Assembly (NCBI GenBank): GCA_003991915.1
Contig: RQTK01000097.1
Span: 619,140-683,139, forward strand
Length of the DNA stretch: 64,000 nucleotides
Origin: Elysia chlorotica
Taxonomy: Eukaryota; Mollusca; Gastropoda; Plakobranchidae
Direction of reading: 5' to 3'
The notes below the pieces were generated by a model that was not told the origin of the DNA, ran no database searches, and saw only the letters and a list, made by a program, of their open reading frames with translations. Position 1 is the stretch's first letter, and every line of letters begins with the position of its first letter. This document shows, in pieces, positions 1 to 14,716 of the stretch. The translations under genes were made by a program, and so were the position numbers.

Positions 1-2
1 NN

Positions 3-45
<43 letters not shown>

Positions 46-46
46 T
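1..46. repeat. (ATA)n microsatellite at window edge
   Basis: After two unresolved bases the window opens inside an uninterrupted TAA/ATA trinucleotide run, so the array probably extends to the left. Confidence 0.95.
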
Positions 47-3000
47 TGTATGGCTATTGTTAATTTGCCAGAACTCAAACGTGTTAATGGTGGTAATTTT
101 TGTGGTTGCCGCCATCGCTTGTAGCAAGTAGTTCTTCTAAGCATTGCTAGCGATTGGTTAAATAAAAAAATCCTGATGTTAAATGAAATAGTTCGAAGAT
201 TTAAAAAAACAGATACGCACAAACCTATGGATCGCATTGATTTGGAAATCGGGAATATGTATATGAGTACATGACATGAAATCAGTTTGTTCAGAATTTG
301 AGAAGTTTTATATTAATTTGTGTCTAAAATCTAAAATAGATTGGAGGTTTTGTTTATTCGCCAGGTAATTTTGGACATGTCCGCATTTCTGAATTCCACT
401 CGCTCAGTGGTCGCTCTGAGTGCTATGCCCGATTAGGTTCCACTATAAATGCAAATATACTGGATTAATATCCACAGCAGTTTCCATTCGGATTTACCGT
501 TGTCCAATTTTTTACTCTCGCCCCGTCCCTTCAAAGCTTAGCTCCGAAAATTCAAAAACACAGCTTCTCATTCCTTGTTGACTGTGTTCACAGATCAATG
601 GCTATATATTGATCATACTCAGCCTCGGGATCCGAGACAAAAGCACCGATTTCATAATACACAGACGAGTGCTAACAAGTATTAGATGGGTCCATTCTCT
701 AGAGATGGGTAGAGCTTCGCGATCTTAGTGTTGGGTTAAAAAAGGGCATTTTTAACTTTTCTTTTTATGTAACACATGTACTTAGAATGTACTTATAGAT
801 AGAATAATTATATAATCAACTTGATAAATACTTGCATATAAATATAATCTATTATTTTAATTAAAATAACACAGTTAGGTGATTGTGTTATTTGAAAAAA
901 ACGATGCTTGATAACTTGTTCAAGAAAAATGTCATGGAAAAAAACTTTTCCAGATAAAGTTACAAGTATGTCATTAAAATCAATGAACTCCCGCACCCTA
1001 AAGATGTGATGAATAATACAAGATTCATTGCAAAATAGATGTTTTAAAATCTGCCACGAACATGTGTACTTTCAAAAATGAAAAATGGTATAACTGCAAG
1101 GAATAGACGACTAATTATAGAAAAGAAAATGGAAGTTTTCAGAGCTTCTTTAATAAAAACGTGAGTTAAGTAGGAAAAGTATGTGTGCAAAGAGTTATCG
1201 CCCCTTACTTTTCAAATGAGTTTACTCACTTACATGCCCTTGATTCGCCCCTAACAAACTAATAAAAAAAAATCTTTATTTCCTTTAGAATCAATTGGCT
1301 ACAAGTGCACACTTTGCATAGATTCATATCATTGATACATTTGATCTGCCATCTAAATTTAAATGCATTTGACTTTACCTCATCAACATTGATTTAATCA
1401 AACGAGAGTTTATTTACTGTGCGCGATAACGTGTTTTATGTATTTTTATGTATTGTTATTGTTATGTGGTAGGCATTCAATCTTAGCGTTTAGGAAAATA
1501 TAGATCTCTTATGACTTGATCACACTGGTTTGACAGACAAATCCATTTTGACATAGTTCATCGACTTTTCCCACATGCACAATCTAAGTGTTTCCATTCA
1601 TTTTCTGTACATGTATTTGTAATTATAATATGTTTCCTGTGTTAACTCTTCATTTCTATTATTTCATTGGTGTAGGTGTTATTTAATAATAATAGACACT
1701 CAAGTGATGCGCAAGTAATATATGCTTTGATGTGCAAAAAGGTTGTTGTCGATACGGGTTCTAAAAAACAAAACAAAAGGATATACAATTATTCGTTATT
1801 ACTCAATACAGGTTATAAATTTGAGGTATACGTTCAAGGTATTTGATTAATATATTATTTCTCCAAAGCAGGTAGCCTATCGTGACAGATTCTGGCCGTA
1901 CTAATTTCGATGATTTTTGCCAATTAGACAGAATTATCTATTTTTCTTAGTGTATTGATTGAAGACGAACTTTGTCAGATTAAAGCATAACCATTTTTCT
2001 TTAAAAAAATCCCAGTAATCTTTATTCAAATAAACCATATTGCGGCATATATCGATTTTAAAAGTCGACTACCCCTTGTTTTCTTCTACATGACAATGAG
2101 TCAAAAATAAACCTAAAACTAAAAAATTCTCAGTTTTATTATTTATGGACCTTTTTAAAAAATTCCAAAACGCTCCTAGATGAAAACGGGCAGCATAATT
2201 AACCATTAACAACAACAACAACAAATTAACGGTAAAAGCAGCAAGACAACCACAGTCAGAACAAAAAGAGATTCAGGAAATACGAAATAGGTTTCAAATA
2301 ATATTTTAAAGACTACAAAGGGTACAGAAGAGGCGAAAGTTAAATTTCAGTTCTGGTGTAGTCGAATCGAGTGATTTTGTTTTCTTGACGCTTTTGGACT
2401 TAAAGGTAGTCATTGCTTCGATTTGGATTTTCTCAATCAAGAAAACAAGTCACCCGAAGAGAGTAAGTTCGTTTTTAGAGAGCTGGTAGTCTAGTGCTTT
2501 AAAATGTGCACTCTTTTAGTGGCAAAGCGATTCGGTGCCAATGCATCCACAAGTCGAGGGTTCTAATCCCACAAAGCGTGAACACTTTCAGTCATTTTCA
2601 CTTTAAGCTTTGGTTTAAAGCTGATTTAATTAGGCCCAAATAGTTCGATAGAAATCGTCCTCAATTTGTCTAAACTACTAATGCCAAGAAAACAAGATAG
2701 AGATTAGCAACGTCGTACTGAGAGAAAACATACATGTTTTTCGATTGGCAATACTGCAGCGTTATTTTTTAAATTTATTTTATGAATTTTGAAGTAAACC
2801 TGATTTAAAGTGATACCTGAAACGTTCTAAAAAGCCTGCCATTTGCCCTAGCAGAGTGACGCAAAGAGGTGAGCACTCCCTAGACATTTTGTTCCCAGCC
2901 TCTCGCAGAGTTAACCAAAATAACTGTAGCGTTAATCAATCACGCTGGTCACATAGAAAGAAATCAATTCATGCTTTGAATAGGCTCCATCCTATAAAGG

Positions 3001-3434
3001 CAACTCTTTTGTTCCATACCCACTAACAGTCTAACTGGTTTTGCTCTTAGCGTTTCTAACGTTTCGCATGGATTTACAAACACGGCGCTCTCCGCTGGGT
3101 AATTTCGTTTGCATGTGTATGTGTTCGTGCCAGTGTTTGTGGAATACGGTTTGGGAAAGGGGGGGGGGGGGGTAAGAGGTAAGAAAAAGTGGATATGGTG
3201 AATGGAAAAAAATACTGTTGGTGGGAGAAAAAAGAATTACACAAGCATGAAGGTGAAGGTAACTTGCAGGGGAATATTTTTTCTACCTCTCTTTGGAAAA
3301 AAAAGCCACGAATATTAATTTTAATCATTATGAGCAACATAATGTTCACCTATCAATGCCACTTTCAGGAGCAATCGTTGCAGCCACTCTGAATGACAGA
3401 AGTTGCTCTCATTGACTTGACCATCCTTGTGTTT
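47..3434. other. Intergenic, no gene recognised
   Basis: AT-rich sequence with stops in all frames and no ORF with recognisable protein features. It contains one tRNA-like stretch (about 2488-2590) and a short poly-G run near 3162-3173. Confidence 0.6.
2488..2590 (+). repeat. tRNA-like fragment, possible SINE head
   Basis: A B-box-like motif (GGGTTCTAATCCC) lies about 70 bases after a weak A-box-like stretch (CTGGTAGTCTAGTG). The spacing is long and no SINE core follows, so this is a weak call; it could be chance. Confidence 0.3.
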
Positions 3435-3629
3435 CTATTCAGACGTTGTCACAGCCAGTATCGACTCTCTACGATAGTCCTGCAGGTAACGGGTCTCTAA
3501 GTCACAGATGTTGAAACTCTTGGTGAGTGTGGCACGAGAAAGAGACGTAGCGGCCCATGAAAAGGCGGCAAGACATAACATAAATATAGGAAGTATTACA
3601 AACGCTCCAGAAAGCTGTCTAAACAACAT
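3435..3629 (-). CDS. Possible small secreted protein or signal-peptide exon
   Basis: A 64-codon ORF starts at an ATG with an acceptable context (ACACCATG). The first ~26 residues have the shape of a signal peptide: MLFRQ basic start, hydrophobic core (FVILPIFMLCLAAF) and a small-residue cleavage site (SWA-AT). The rest is polar and basic with one cysteine (NICDLETRYLQDYRR). I do not recognise a family. It may be a short secreted peptide precursor, the first coding exon of a longer gene on this strand, or chance. No downstream exon or poly(A) signal was tied to it. Confidence 0.3.
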   Translation of the reverse strand: MLFRQLSGAFVILPIFMLCLAAFSWAATSLSRATLTKSFNICDLETRYLQDYRRESILAVTTSE

Positions 3630-4169
3630 GGTGTGTCCTTCATAAGTTACGGTGCAGATTTATGCCCAGGAAGGTAATACATAATATCGTCACCAGGTAG
3701 CTCCTTTAATGATTCTTAGCTTTCACCTTAAAAACCACATCCCCACTGCTTCTATTTTTTCTGTATCGGCTTAATTATTGTCCATGCCTCACATCCATAT
3801 ATCAGAACAGGTTCTACCACTGAAGGGCTATGGTGGCTATTGAATTTTTTTGTGTGTGTTTAAGGGGAGTTTTTTTTTCGAAATATTTTGCCTGCGCAAT
3901 TCCCGAAATTACTTCCTTTTGAATTTGGCTTTCTTCTGTATTGAGAGTTCCTATGTACTTAAAGGATTTTTGTTGTTTGAGATTGATGCCGTAGAAAAAA
4001 TGTTTTAATCTGATACTGACTTTTTACTAATCATCAATTCTGTGTTCTTGCTGTCTATATTGTACATGGTAAAATAAAACACCGCTTTATAATTTAACAA
4101 ATTAATATCTGCACCGAAAGAGTGTAATGAACACCCCTCGTATGAATAAGATTATTAAAGTTCCATTTA

Positions 4170-4402
4170 CCCCCGTGGCTCAAGTGGTAGAGCATTGGTC
4201 GACAGATCGGGAGCTCCGCAGTTCGAATCCCAAAATTGGTCAAAAAGTTTTTCAGCTGAGACAAAAGTCCAGGTCTCCCCGCCCTGTCTCGAGTGTGGCA
4301 TCATATAAAATTGTCAGACGCTAGTCTCGAGGTACTAGGTCTGTCCACAATATAGCCTTTATAGTGCTGACGTTGGAAGTAAAACCAACCCAACTCAACT
4401 CA
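4170..4402 (+). repeat. tRNA-derived SINE, near full length
   Basis: The head has an A box (TGGCTCAAGTGGTAGAGC) and a B box (AGTTCGAATCCC) in tRNA spacing. It is followed by a core (CTGAGACA...CCCTGTCTCGAGTGTGG, ...GTCAGACGCTAGTCTCG, ...CCACAATATAGCC) and a tail (TAGTGCTGACGTTGG...CCAACCCAACTCAACTCA). The core and tail recur at 41618, 45217, 51898, 55936, 56505(-) and 56873(-), so this is a dispersed family. It is the best reference copy in the window. Confidence 0.85.
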
Positions 4403-5639
4403 CCCCCAATCGCTAACTCTGTACCTGGTGATAACATTTTCAATATTAAAGCTTTCACGATTGAGCGGCTTTAAATTGTATAATTTTCAAACAAAACATA
4501 ACAAAAATATATGTAATAAATATATAATATTTAAATATATTTTATTTATACATCAATGCGATCTTTTCAAGCATCTCACAATGAGTAGGATTTCTGTAGG
4601 AAGAGAAATATTATTATCATTTGCAAAAATCATTCGAAAGTAAATAAAATAAAAGCCATTTTGTGATAGGAGAATTATAAAAAAAATTGTCCGATTGATT
4701 CGCTCGAGAAAATACATGATTCGTGTCAAGTTATAAAGAAGAGACGACCTTTTTCAACCATCACATTTTAAAGAAAGTATAATGTTTTTTCCCGTTTGTT
4801 TTTTAAACCGTTAGGCTGAGTTAAAAAAAAAGTCTAGATTTCTACGGCATGCTTACTTGCTCCATAATCAGCGATGTGCAAATGAAAGAGTTTTAAAGAA
4901 AAGAAGTGAGAGAATTTACCAACTAACTCAAATGTTTAGCAAAGTCAATTTCCTAGAAAGTTGTTACGAGCCACCTATTTTACATTTACAAGTTTGGGAC
5001 CTTTTTCGAAGATAATATAACTTTTAAGTCAGTGAATTATCTTCATAATTAGGTTTCTAAAAAAATTAAGTTACCAAACATTTCCCCTCATCTTTTCAAT
5101 ATAAATGGAATGCAAAATAAAATGAAGTAAACAGTGGACAATTTCATCATGATAATATTCGAGGCACTTTTGCATAGCACATTTTGTTCAGCAGTTATAT
5201 CTATGGATCATTATGATGACCACCCGAATAAAGAGTCCATTGGTGCTTTGAATATTATTTCCTGTTTGGATTTTGGTTTAAAATCATTTCCCTGTTAACC
5301 ACGCGCATGCACGTACACACACGCGACAGAATTTGTTCATCGTGCATTTCTAAACAGGAAAGAGAGGCGAAATAAATAAGGCAGCAAGCGAAGCATTAAA
5401 CGATGTTTATGAATTCTTTTCCTGCTTAATTTTGTCTCTTTCGTTGCCTTTTATGACTCTGCCAGAGGCCATATATTTTTGTTTGTTTGTTTATTTACCC
5501 GTACTTTTTCCACTGTTTTACCTGATAAAACTTGATGAAAAAGATATATTTTCGTCGTTGAGAACCTTCCCATAATTCTTTGTTTCTAAAGGGCATATTG
5601 CGACGAATCCCAAGATCTAAATCTGAAAATTTAAACATG
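4403..5639. other. Intergenic, nothing recognised
   Basis: AT-rich, stop-dense sequence between two SINE copies. No coding signal or repeat array seen. Confidence 0.6.
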
Positions 5640-5768
5640 GCCGTTGTCTCAGCTGGTCATATCATATTGACATCATCCAAGCAATTGGCGACAATGTAGC
5701 CTGAATGGGAGACAAACCGGAAGTATGATTTGAGCCACTCGCTCTACCACTCAGCCACCTCGTCCGCC
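5640..5768 (-). repeat. SINE fragment, truncated after head
   Basis: The reverse strand reads GAGGTGGCTGAGTGGTAGAGCG (an A box, 5740-5762) and later CCAGCTGAGAC, the start of the same core as the 4170 copy. It then loses homology near 5640, so it lacks the tail. The B box is degraded. Confidence 0.65.
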
Positions 5769-7404
5769 AAACAAAAGTCGATTGCACACGGAATGATTTT
5801 TTTATGTCTGGGACTAGGATGAATGGTCCCCATGTTTTTTGAACATTAAAGATTTTTCCAGATTGCCTTTGATACATTTAATACACATATCCCTCATTGT
5901 AATGAACATTATTATATCCTTAATGTGTAACGATGTTATCGCTTTCAAAGAATGTTGTTTTCTTTTCCTATTCACAAAATCATAACCTCTTCAATCTCAG
6001 TTCCAGTGTTAATTATTTCATTAATTTAAACAAGATAAGTATATGCCCAATGTGGACTACGATAAATAATTAATCGTAATCAGGTTTTGAAACAGCAAAT
6101 GAACTTAAAAAGAATCTAACTTTTCAGAAAAGGAATAAGTGGTCCCAAAAAGCGAAACAAATTCAACAGTAACCCCTCCTTAATAGTGAAATTATATCAA
6201 TTGTTCCCACTGTACCCTTCAATTGAAATTGATAGTCGAGTTTCAAAACTCTTGCAATCCACAGTTCCTCTCCTTGTTTTGTTTGTTTGATCTTTTTTTT
6301 TGTTACGAACCGTTTCCTTGAATTCAGGGCGCCTTCATCTTTGTAATCTCGGAAATAGAAACTCATTTATTTTATCAACCCGTGCAAAAAATTCGAATCC
6401 TTACATTGCTAAGCAGATTTCATCGGTGTACTGCAGTCTTGCACTTTTTCTATTTCATTGTACATGGCCTATTACTTTTTAATACAAAGGAAGACCCTTT
6501 AGTTTTCCAACGACATCGAAAACTCATAGAATCTAGCATAGACCAACACTTTCCACCAGATATTATTCGCGGTTCTAAATTATTCATAATAATTAATCAC
6601 TGTTACGTTCTAAAGATATGCTATATCAGTTTTCTGCCTCTCTCTTTCTTGCTTGACTAGAAATCATTATATTCTTTCTCAATCCTAAGCTTTGATGCCC
6701 TTACGTTTACCTAAACTTCTGCAATATTCAATTCTCATTCGAAAGCATTGATCATTTTAACTTGAAATGAGTTTGGTTTGGATGGTTGTTTTTTTTTCTT
6801 TTCGACGCCCAAAGTCGGTAGCTAAAACTTATCGTGGACGTTTCCCATGACTAAGGTCTGAATATTGTGTGCTGCCACAAAGAGAGCGTTTGGGGATACC
6901 AGGGCTTCTATCTTGGCAAGCCACATTACACAAATATGTCCCTGACATAGTGGGGGACGAATTCCAACCAATACATTTGCACGATCGTGGGTTTCGAAAG
7001 GGAATCTTACCGATTGCGAGATCAACACTCGAGTGACGAGGACAGATTAAATGGTTATACATTGACATAGTGAAATATAATATGGTTAGACCATTATCCA
7101 CCTTTGTTTTTTTGTGTTTGTTCCAGATCAGCCCGTGTCCGGTGATCTATTTTTTCTGTATCTAAACCTAAGACATTGATCAACAATTTTCTCGCATCAC
7201 CTCATTATCATTTACATCGTAACCGCCGCATTAACGCTCCTTATCTCTTGATAAGTACTACATGTATTATTATCATCAATGCCAACCCCATAAACATATC
7301 AGATATCATTTAAGATTAAGTCAATGGTCAGCAATCAAACAACACCATTAACTTAACTACTCACAGCAGTCGCTATTACATGTCAGTTAGGTAGGACAAA
7401 TAGC
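5769..7404. other. Intergenic, nothing recognised
   Basis: Unique AT-rich sequence; the small ORFs here overlap each other on both strands and show no family features. Confidence 0.55.
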
Positions 7405-7838
7405 ATAAGAGTGACCTACAGACCACAGCCACCATTCTAGATGAACCCACTGGTCAGTATAAGAGTGACCTACAGACCACAGCCACCATTCTAGATGAAC
7501 CCACTGGTCAGCATAAGAGTGACCTACAGACCACAGCCACCATTCTAGATGAACCCACTGGTCAGCATAAGAGTGACCTACAGACCACAGCCACCATTCT
7601 AGATGAACCCACTGGTCAGCATAAGAGTGACCTACAGACCAAGGCCACCATTCTAGATGAACCCACTGGTCAGCATAAGAGTGACCTACAGACCACAGCC
7701 ACCATTCTAGATGAACCCACTGGTCAGCATAAGAGTGACCTACAGACCACAGTCACCATTCTAGATGAACCCACTGGTCAGCATAAGAGTGACCTACAGA
7801 CCACAGCCACCATTCTAGATGAACCCACAGGTCAGCAA
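7405..7838. repeat. 54-bp minisatellite, about eight units
   Basis: A 54-bp unit starting AAGAGTGACCTACAGACC and ending near CCCACTGGTCAGCAT repeats at 7407, 7461, 7515 and so on to about 7838 with only scattered substitutions. The unit is 18 codons and one plus-strand frame (KSDLQTTATILDEPTGQH) is open through the whole array, from a stop at 7401 to a stop just after the array, but with no ATG in frame. Confidence 0.95.
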
Positions 7839-9016
7839 TAAAGCAGCTTCATTGGCGTATATCTCTCTTCGCAGTCCCTTTTTTCGTTCTGGCTCTTCGT
7901 GAAATACTAATCTAAACAGTAATAAAAGAACATTTCAGTGGTTTTACAAGTCGTTCATAGAATTAAGTTGTACATAATCAGTAGGATGCCAATGACTTAG
8001 AGACGCCAATCTACTTTTCCTGTTCCTACCATGTCGTCTAATCGACCCCCCTCCCCCCCCGCCTTCCTGCTCTGACAGTGTGAGTCGACATCTGGGTCTT
8101 GGCAGGAGCCCCCCCGCATCCCTCACCACCGCTCGTCTTGAGTATGGTGCCAGTAAATCTGGGCCTGCGCTAGGCCCGCACAGGGAACAGGATATAACGG
8201 TGACACATTCCCACAGCGCTGACTTCGCCGTCACTTGACATCAGCCTTATAGTCGCATCCTATACAGGAATTATTTTAGTCTCTTCGTTGTATCGTAAGG
8301 AGTAAAAATAAAGATATTTGCTTCAACGCCAGGACTGTCGAATAGTCAAGATATTCCTACTGTGAGTTTAATCGAGAGAAAAAAATGACATGTTGGGTTG
8401 AATTGTGAGGATGACCGATTCAAGAAAATTGGAGACAACTCTCAACTAACTGACGGTAAGTAGGTTTAAAAACATGAACGCACACTGACATAGATCTAGG
8501 TGTGAACAGTTTCCTCTATGTAGAGTTTAAAACAGTAGAAATTATAAAATAGAGGAACGGAAAGTGGAAAGATTGGTAGATATAGATAGATGAGCCGATG
8601 GATAGATTAAAGGACAGACAAAGCAAATGTTTGTAGTCCAGAGAATTAATATTTTTATATGTAGGATAAACTGATACAGAGATATGCAAATTAGACACTT
8701 GATAAACAACTTTCTATATGAATAAAAGGAACACAATACATAGCATAAACAAAGGTGTTGCATAACCAGTAAGCCGTCTAGATATCAAAACATGTACATA
8801 AAACAGTTGAACTGATGTATAGTTGATGACACACAGTTGAAAACTTTCGTGCATAGATGAATATTGACACAATCAGTTTCGTTAGTTTCATAGAAGCCTC
8901 CCCCCCCTCCCCCACCCCACTCCAATAGATAGAAACAGAATTAGGGTTTCAGAGCGAAAGCGAGTGATTATCATTGCTAAATTAAAATAAAACAAATAAA
9001 ATATTGGTCCTGTGCA
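7839..9016. other. Intergenic with a GC-rich patch
   Basis: Contains a GC-rich patch at about 8040-8200 with C-runs, then AT-rich DNA and a C-run at about 8898-8918. No gene recognised. Confidence 0.5.
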
Positions 9017-12026
<3,010 letters not shown>

Positions 12027-14031
12027 TCACTACATAACCATTATTATCATTACTACTACTATTTCTTACCACTGTTTTTATCACCACTGCTATCACTGTT
12101 TTTATTATTGTGATTTCATATCACTATAATCACTACTACCGTTTTCATCACCATCACTATCATTATTACTACCACCATCATCACCACTATTCTTTTTATC
12201 ACCATAAATTTCATTATTGTAATTAATAGTATAATACAACGAAAATCAGCATCACTGTCATTACCATCCCCCTTCTTCTTCTTATTGCTGTTATGATCAT
12301 TGCGGCGGCTAACATCATCCCCATCAAAATATTATTGTCATTACTGTTATTATAAAATGACTCTATAAAGTGATAATAATGTCACAATTAAAATTGTTGC
12401 CATTCATGTTCCTTCCATCGATCCTATTTTTTCTCTCTCTCGCTATCTTTGTTATCGTATCATTTTTAGAGTACCGTATTTATCGTCCTAATTAGATGTA
12501 CCTTCATTCTCGATATTTCTGCCGTCTTTATAGTTTCCGTCGTCAAGTCGAGAAACTACAACTCAGTGTTGTAGTTTTCAGTATTTTGGTTCTAGGGATT
12601 TGGTTTACGTTGACATGCCTCTTCTGGGCACACTGGTTGAGAGGGTGGGTATGGAGTTCTGGTGGGTCCACTTCCCCCATCTAGTTGAGGCACTTCTGCC
12701 GCCGGGGGTATCTTGTTTTACCTGGGACAAAGTTTTGCCACTGACTGTGCAGTCATGCGTTGTGTAATTTTTAAAAGGTTTTCCCCCCCTGATAGTGTGT
12801 CAGCATTATGTACATTATACTTCGCTTAATGGCTAAAATGTTGTTTATTGGGTGTTTAGTTCAATCTATCATTAAATATTGTCTGCGATGTAATAGTTGC
12901 CGCTTTCATTTTAAAGTTATATCCTTTTATGTTTAAAAAAATAGCACCTGATATAAAATCACCTAGCGAAAAAAAAACTAACGAATCGAAAAAGGACATT
13001 TTTACTGCCATTGTTAAATCACAATAAACATCAAAATGTATTGAGAATGCACTGAAACGTTACATGCTCTGGGTAATTGATGCAACTTGTTTGCTCGAAA
13101 TTTGACTAGCTTTTGGGTATTGTTGCTATTGTTCTAATTCTTGTCGTCGTCGTTGTTGTTGTTTTTGTTGTTTTTCCTGTTGTTGCTTTTCTTGGTGGTG
13201 TATTTATTCTTGTTGTTCTTGTTGTTGGTAGTGGTGGTGATAGTGGTGGTGCTTTTGGTGTTGTTGATTTTGGCGTTATTAAGATGGGAAGCGAAAATTT
13301 ACAGCCATCAATTAAAATTATTATATTCAGATCCTCTGAAACTGCCTTTAATAAGTATAAAGAACATTTAGTACCGAAAATGTAGCAACTAAATGCTCCC
13401 TGACTTTACAATTAATGACTCGAAGTTTAAGAAAATCGTCATAATTCGTGCGGAATCTGAAGTATTTCGCCAGCTCTTAAACTTCTAAAACTTAAACTTA
13501 CATCAGTGCCATAAAATAAAAAGCTGTATATAATGGAAAACTGCGTGACTAAACCTACACAATTAACCATACATATCTTTTTCCAAGAGATAAGCAAAGA
13601 TATAAGCACAAGAAGTGCTGCGTAAACATATGTGTGTATGTTTGAAGGCAGCTAAAAGGCGCAATGTACGGTAATGCAGTTCTTTCCTGTTGTATATTGC
13701 TGCAAGTTGGCGATGTATGCATACAAACATACCTTTTTACAACGCTTAATTACAATTTCCAATTTGTGTAATGTTATACAGCCACTGTCTTTTGTGGAAA
13801 TTATCACCATTAAAGGGAAGTGATGTGAGATGTTTACATCAAACTGCACTATCAAGTCAAATATCGGCCTGAGTTTATCATGTACTTCTGTCCACTTGTA
13901 TTACCAGTAAAGCACCCTTTATAAAAGGCAAGACCATTTGGCAGCAGACAAAAATAGCGACGAGAGCCCGCAATTGCAGCCGAAATGGTAGTTATCAGTT
14001 GTAGCACCAACACCATCAGTTGTAGGAGTAG
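12027..14031. other. Intergenic, decayed simple repeats
   Basis: Degenerate ATC/ACC-rich DNA to about 12320, then unique sequence, then a GTT/TGG-rich low-complexity patch at about 13135-13270. The Val/Leu-rich ORFs there are low-complexity translations. Confidence 0.55.
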
Positions 14032-14034
14032 CAG

Positions 14035-14102
<68 letters not shown>

Positions 14103-14115
14103 ATAATAATAATAA
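14032..14115. repeat. (CTA)n followed by (TAA)n microsatellite
   Basis: About 70 bp of pure CTA followed directly by TAA units. Confidence 0.95.
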
Positions 14116-14361
14116 GGGTGGTAGTAATGTATTAGTGGCAATGTCAATTAATTTATCATATCTCCTGCAGAGGTAGTATTAGTGGTGGTTATGGTGGTGG
14201 TCGTGGGAGCTGCTATAGTTATGCTAATAGTGGAAACCTTGAAGCAGCACCTAATTAGAATACCATAAGGGTGATGCCACCAGTTTAAATCCATACAATC
14301 CTAACCGGCTGCACTTCTTTCCCCTATAACTCCCCCCCACCCCCCCCACCCCCTAGCGTAG

Positions 14362-14424
14362 NNNNNNNNNNNNNNNNNNNNNNNNNNNNNNNNNNNNNNN
14401 NNNNNNNNNNNNNNNNNNNNNNNN
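14362..14424. other. Assembly gap (63 N)
   Basis: Run of unresolved bases following a C-rich stretch (14331-14353). Confidence 1.
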
Positions 14425-14619
14425 CTTATCTGCCTCCCTCTATCCCTTTTTTTCACTTTAGAACCTCCAAAAATACATTAGAGGACCAGCCTAGTAGTAG
14501 TAGAATGGACTGGGATAGGATAATCATGTCTTGCTTTCATCTTGAGCCTTTGTCTTCTGTCAATGCCGCTTGTCGCTGTATAGGATTCTTCGGGGAAACC
14601 TAAGAGACGTTAAATCCCG

Positions 14620-14621
<2 letters not shown>

Positions 14622-14715
<94 letters not shown>
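14622..14715. repeat. (GA)n microsatellite
   Basis: About 94 bp of pure GA dinucleotide. Confidence 0.97.

Positions 14716-14716
<1 letters not shown>

Noticed and set aside
7405..7838. CRISPR-like array
   Set aside because: Units are directly adjacent with no unique spacers, and the DNA is clearly from an animal genome.
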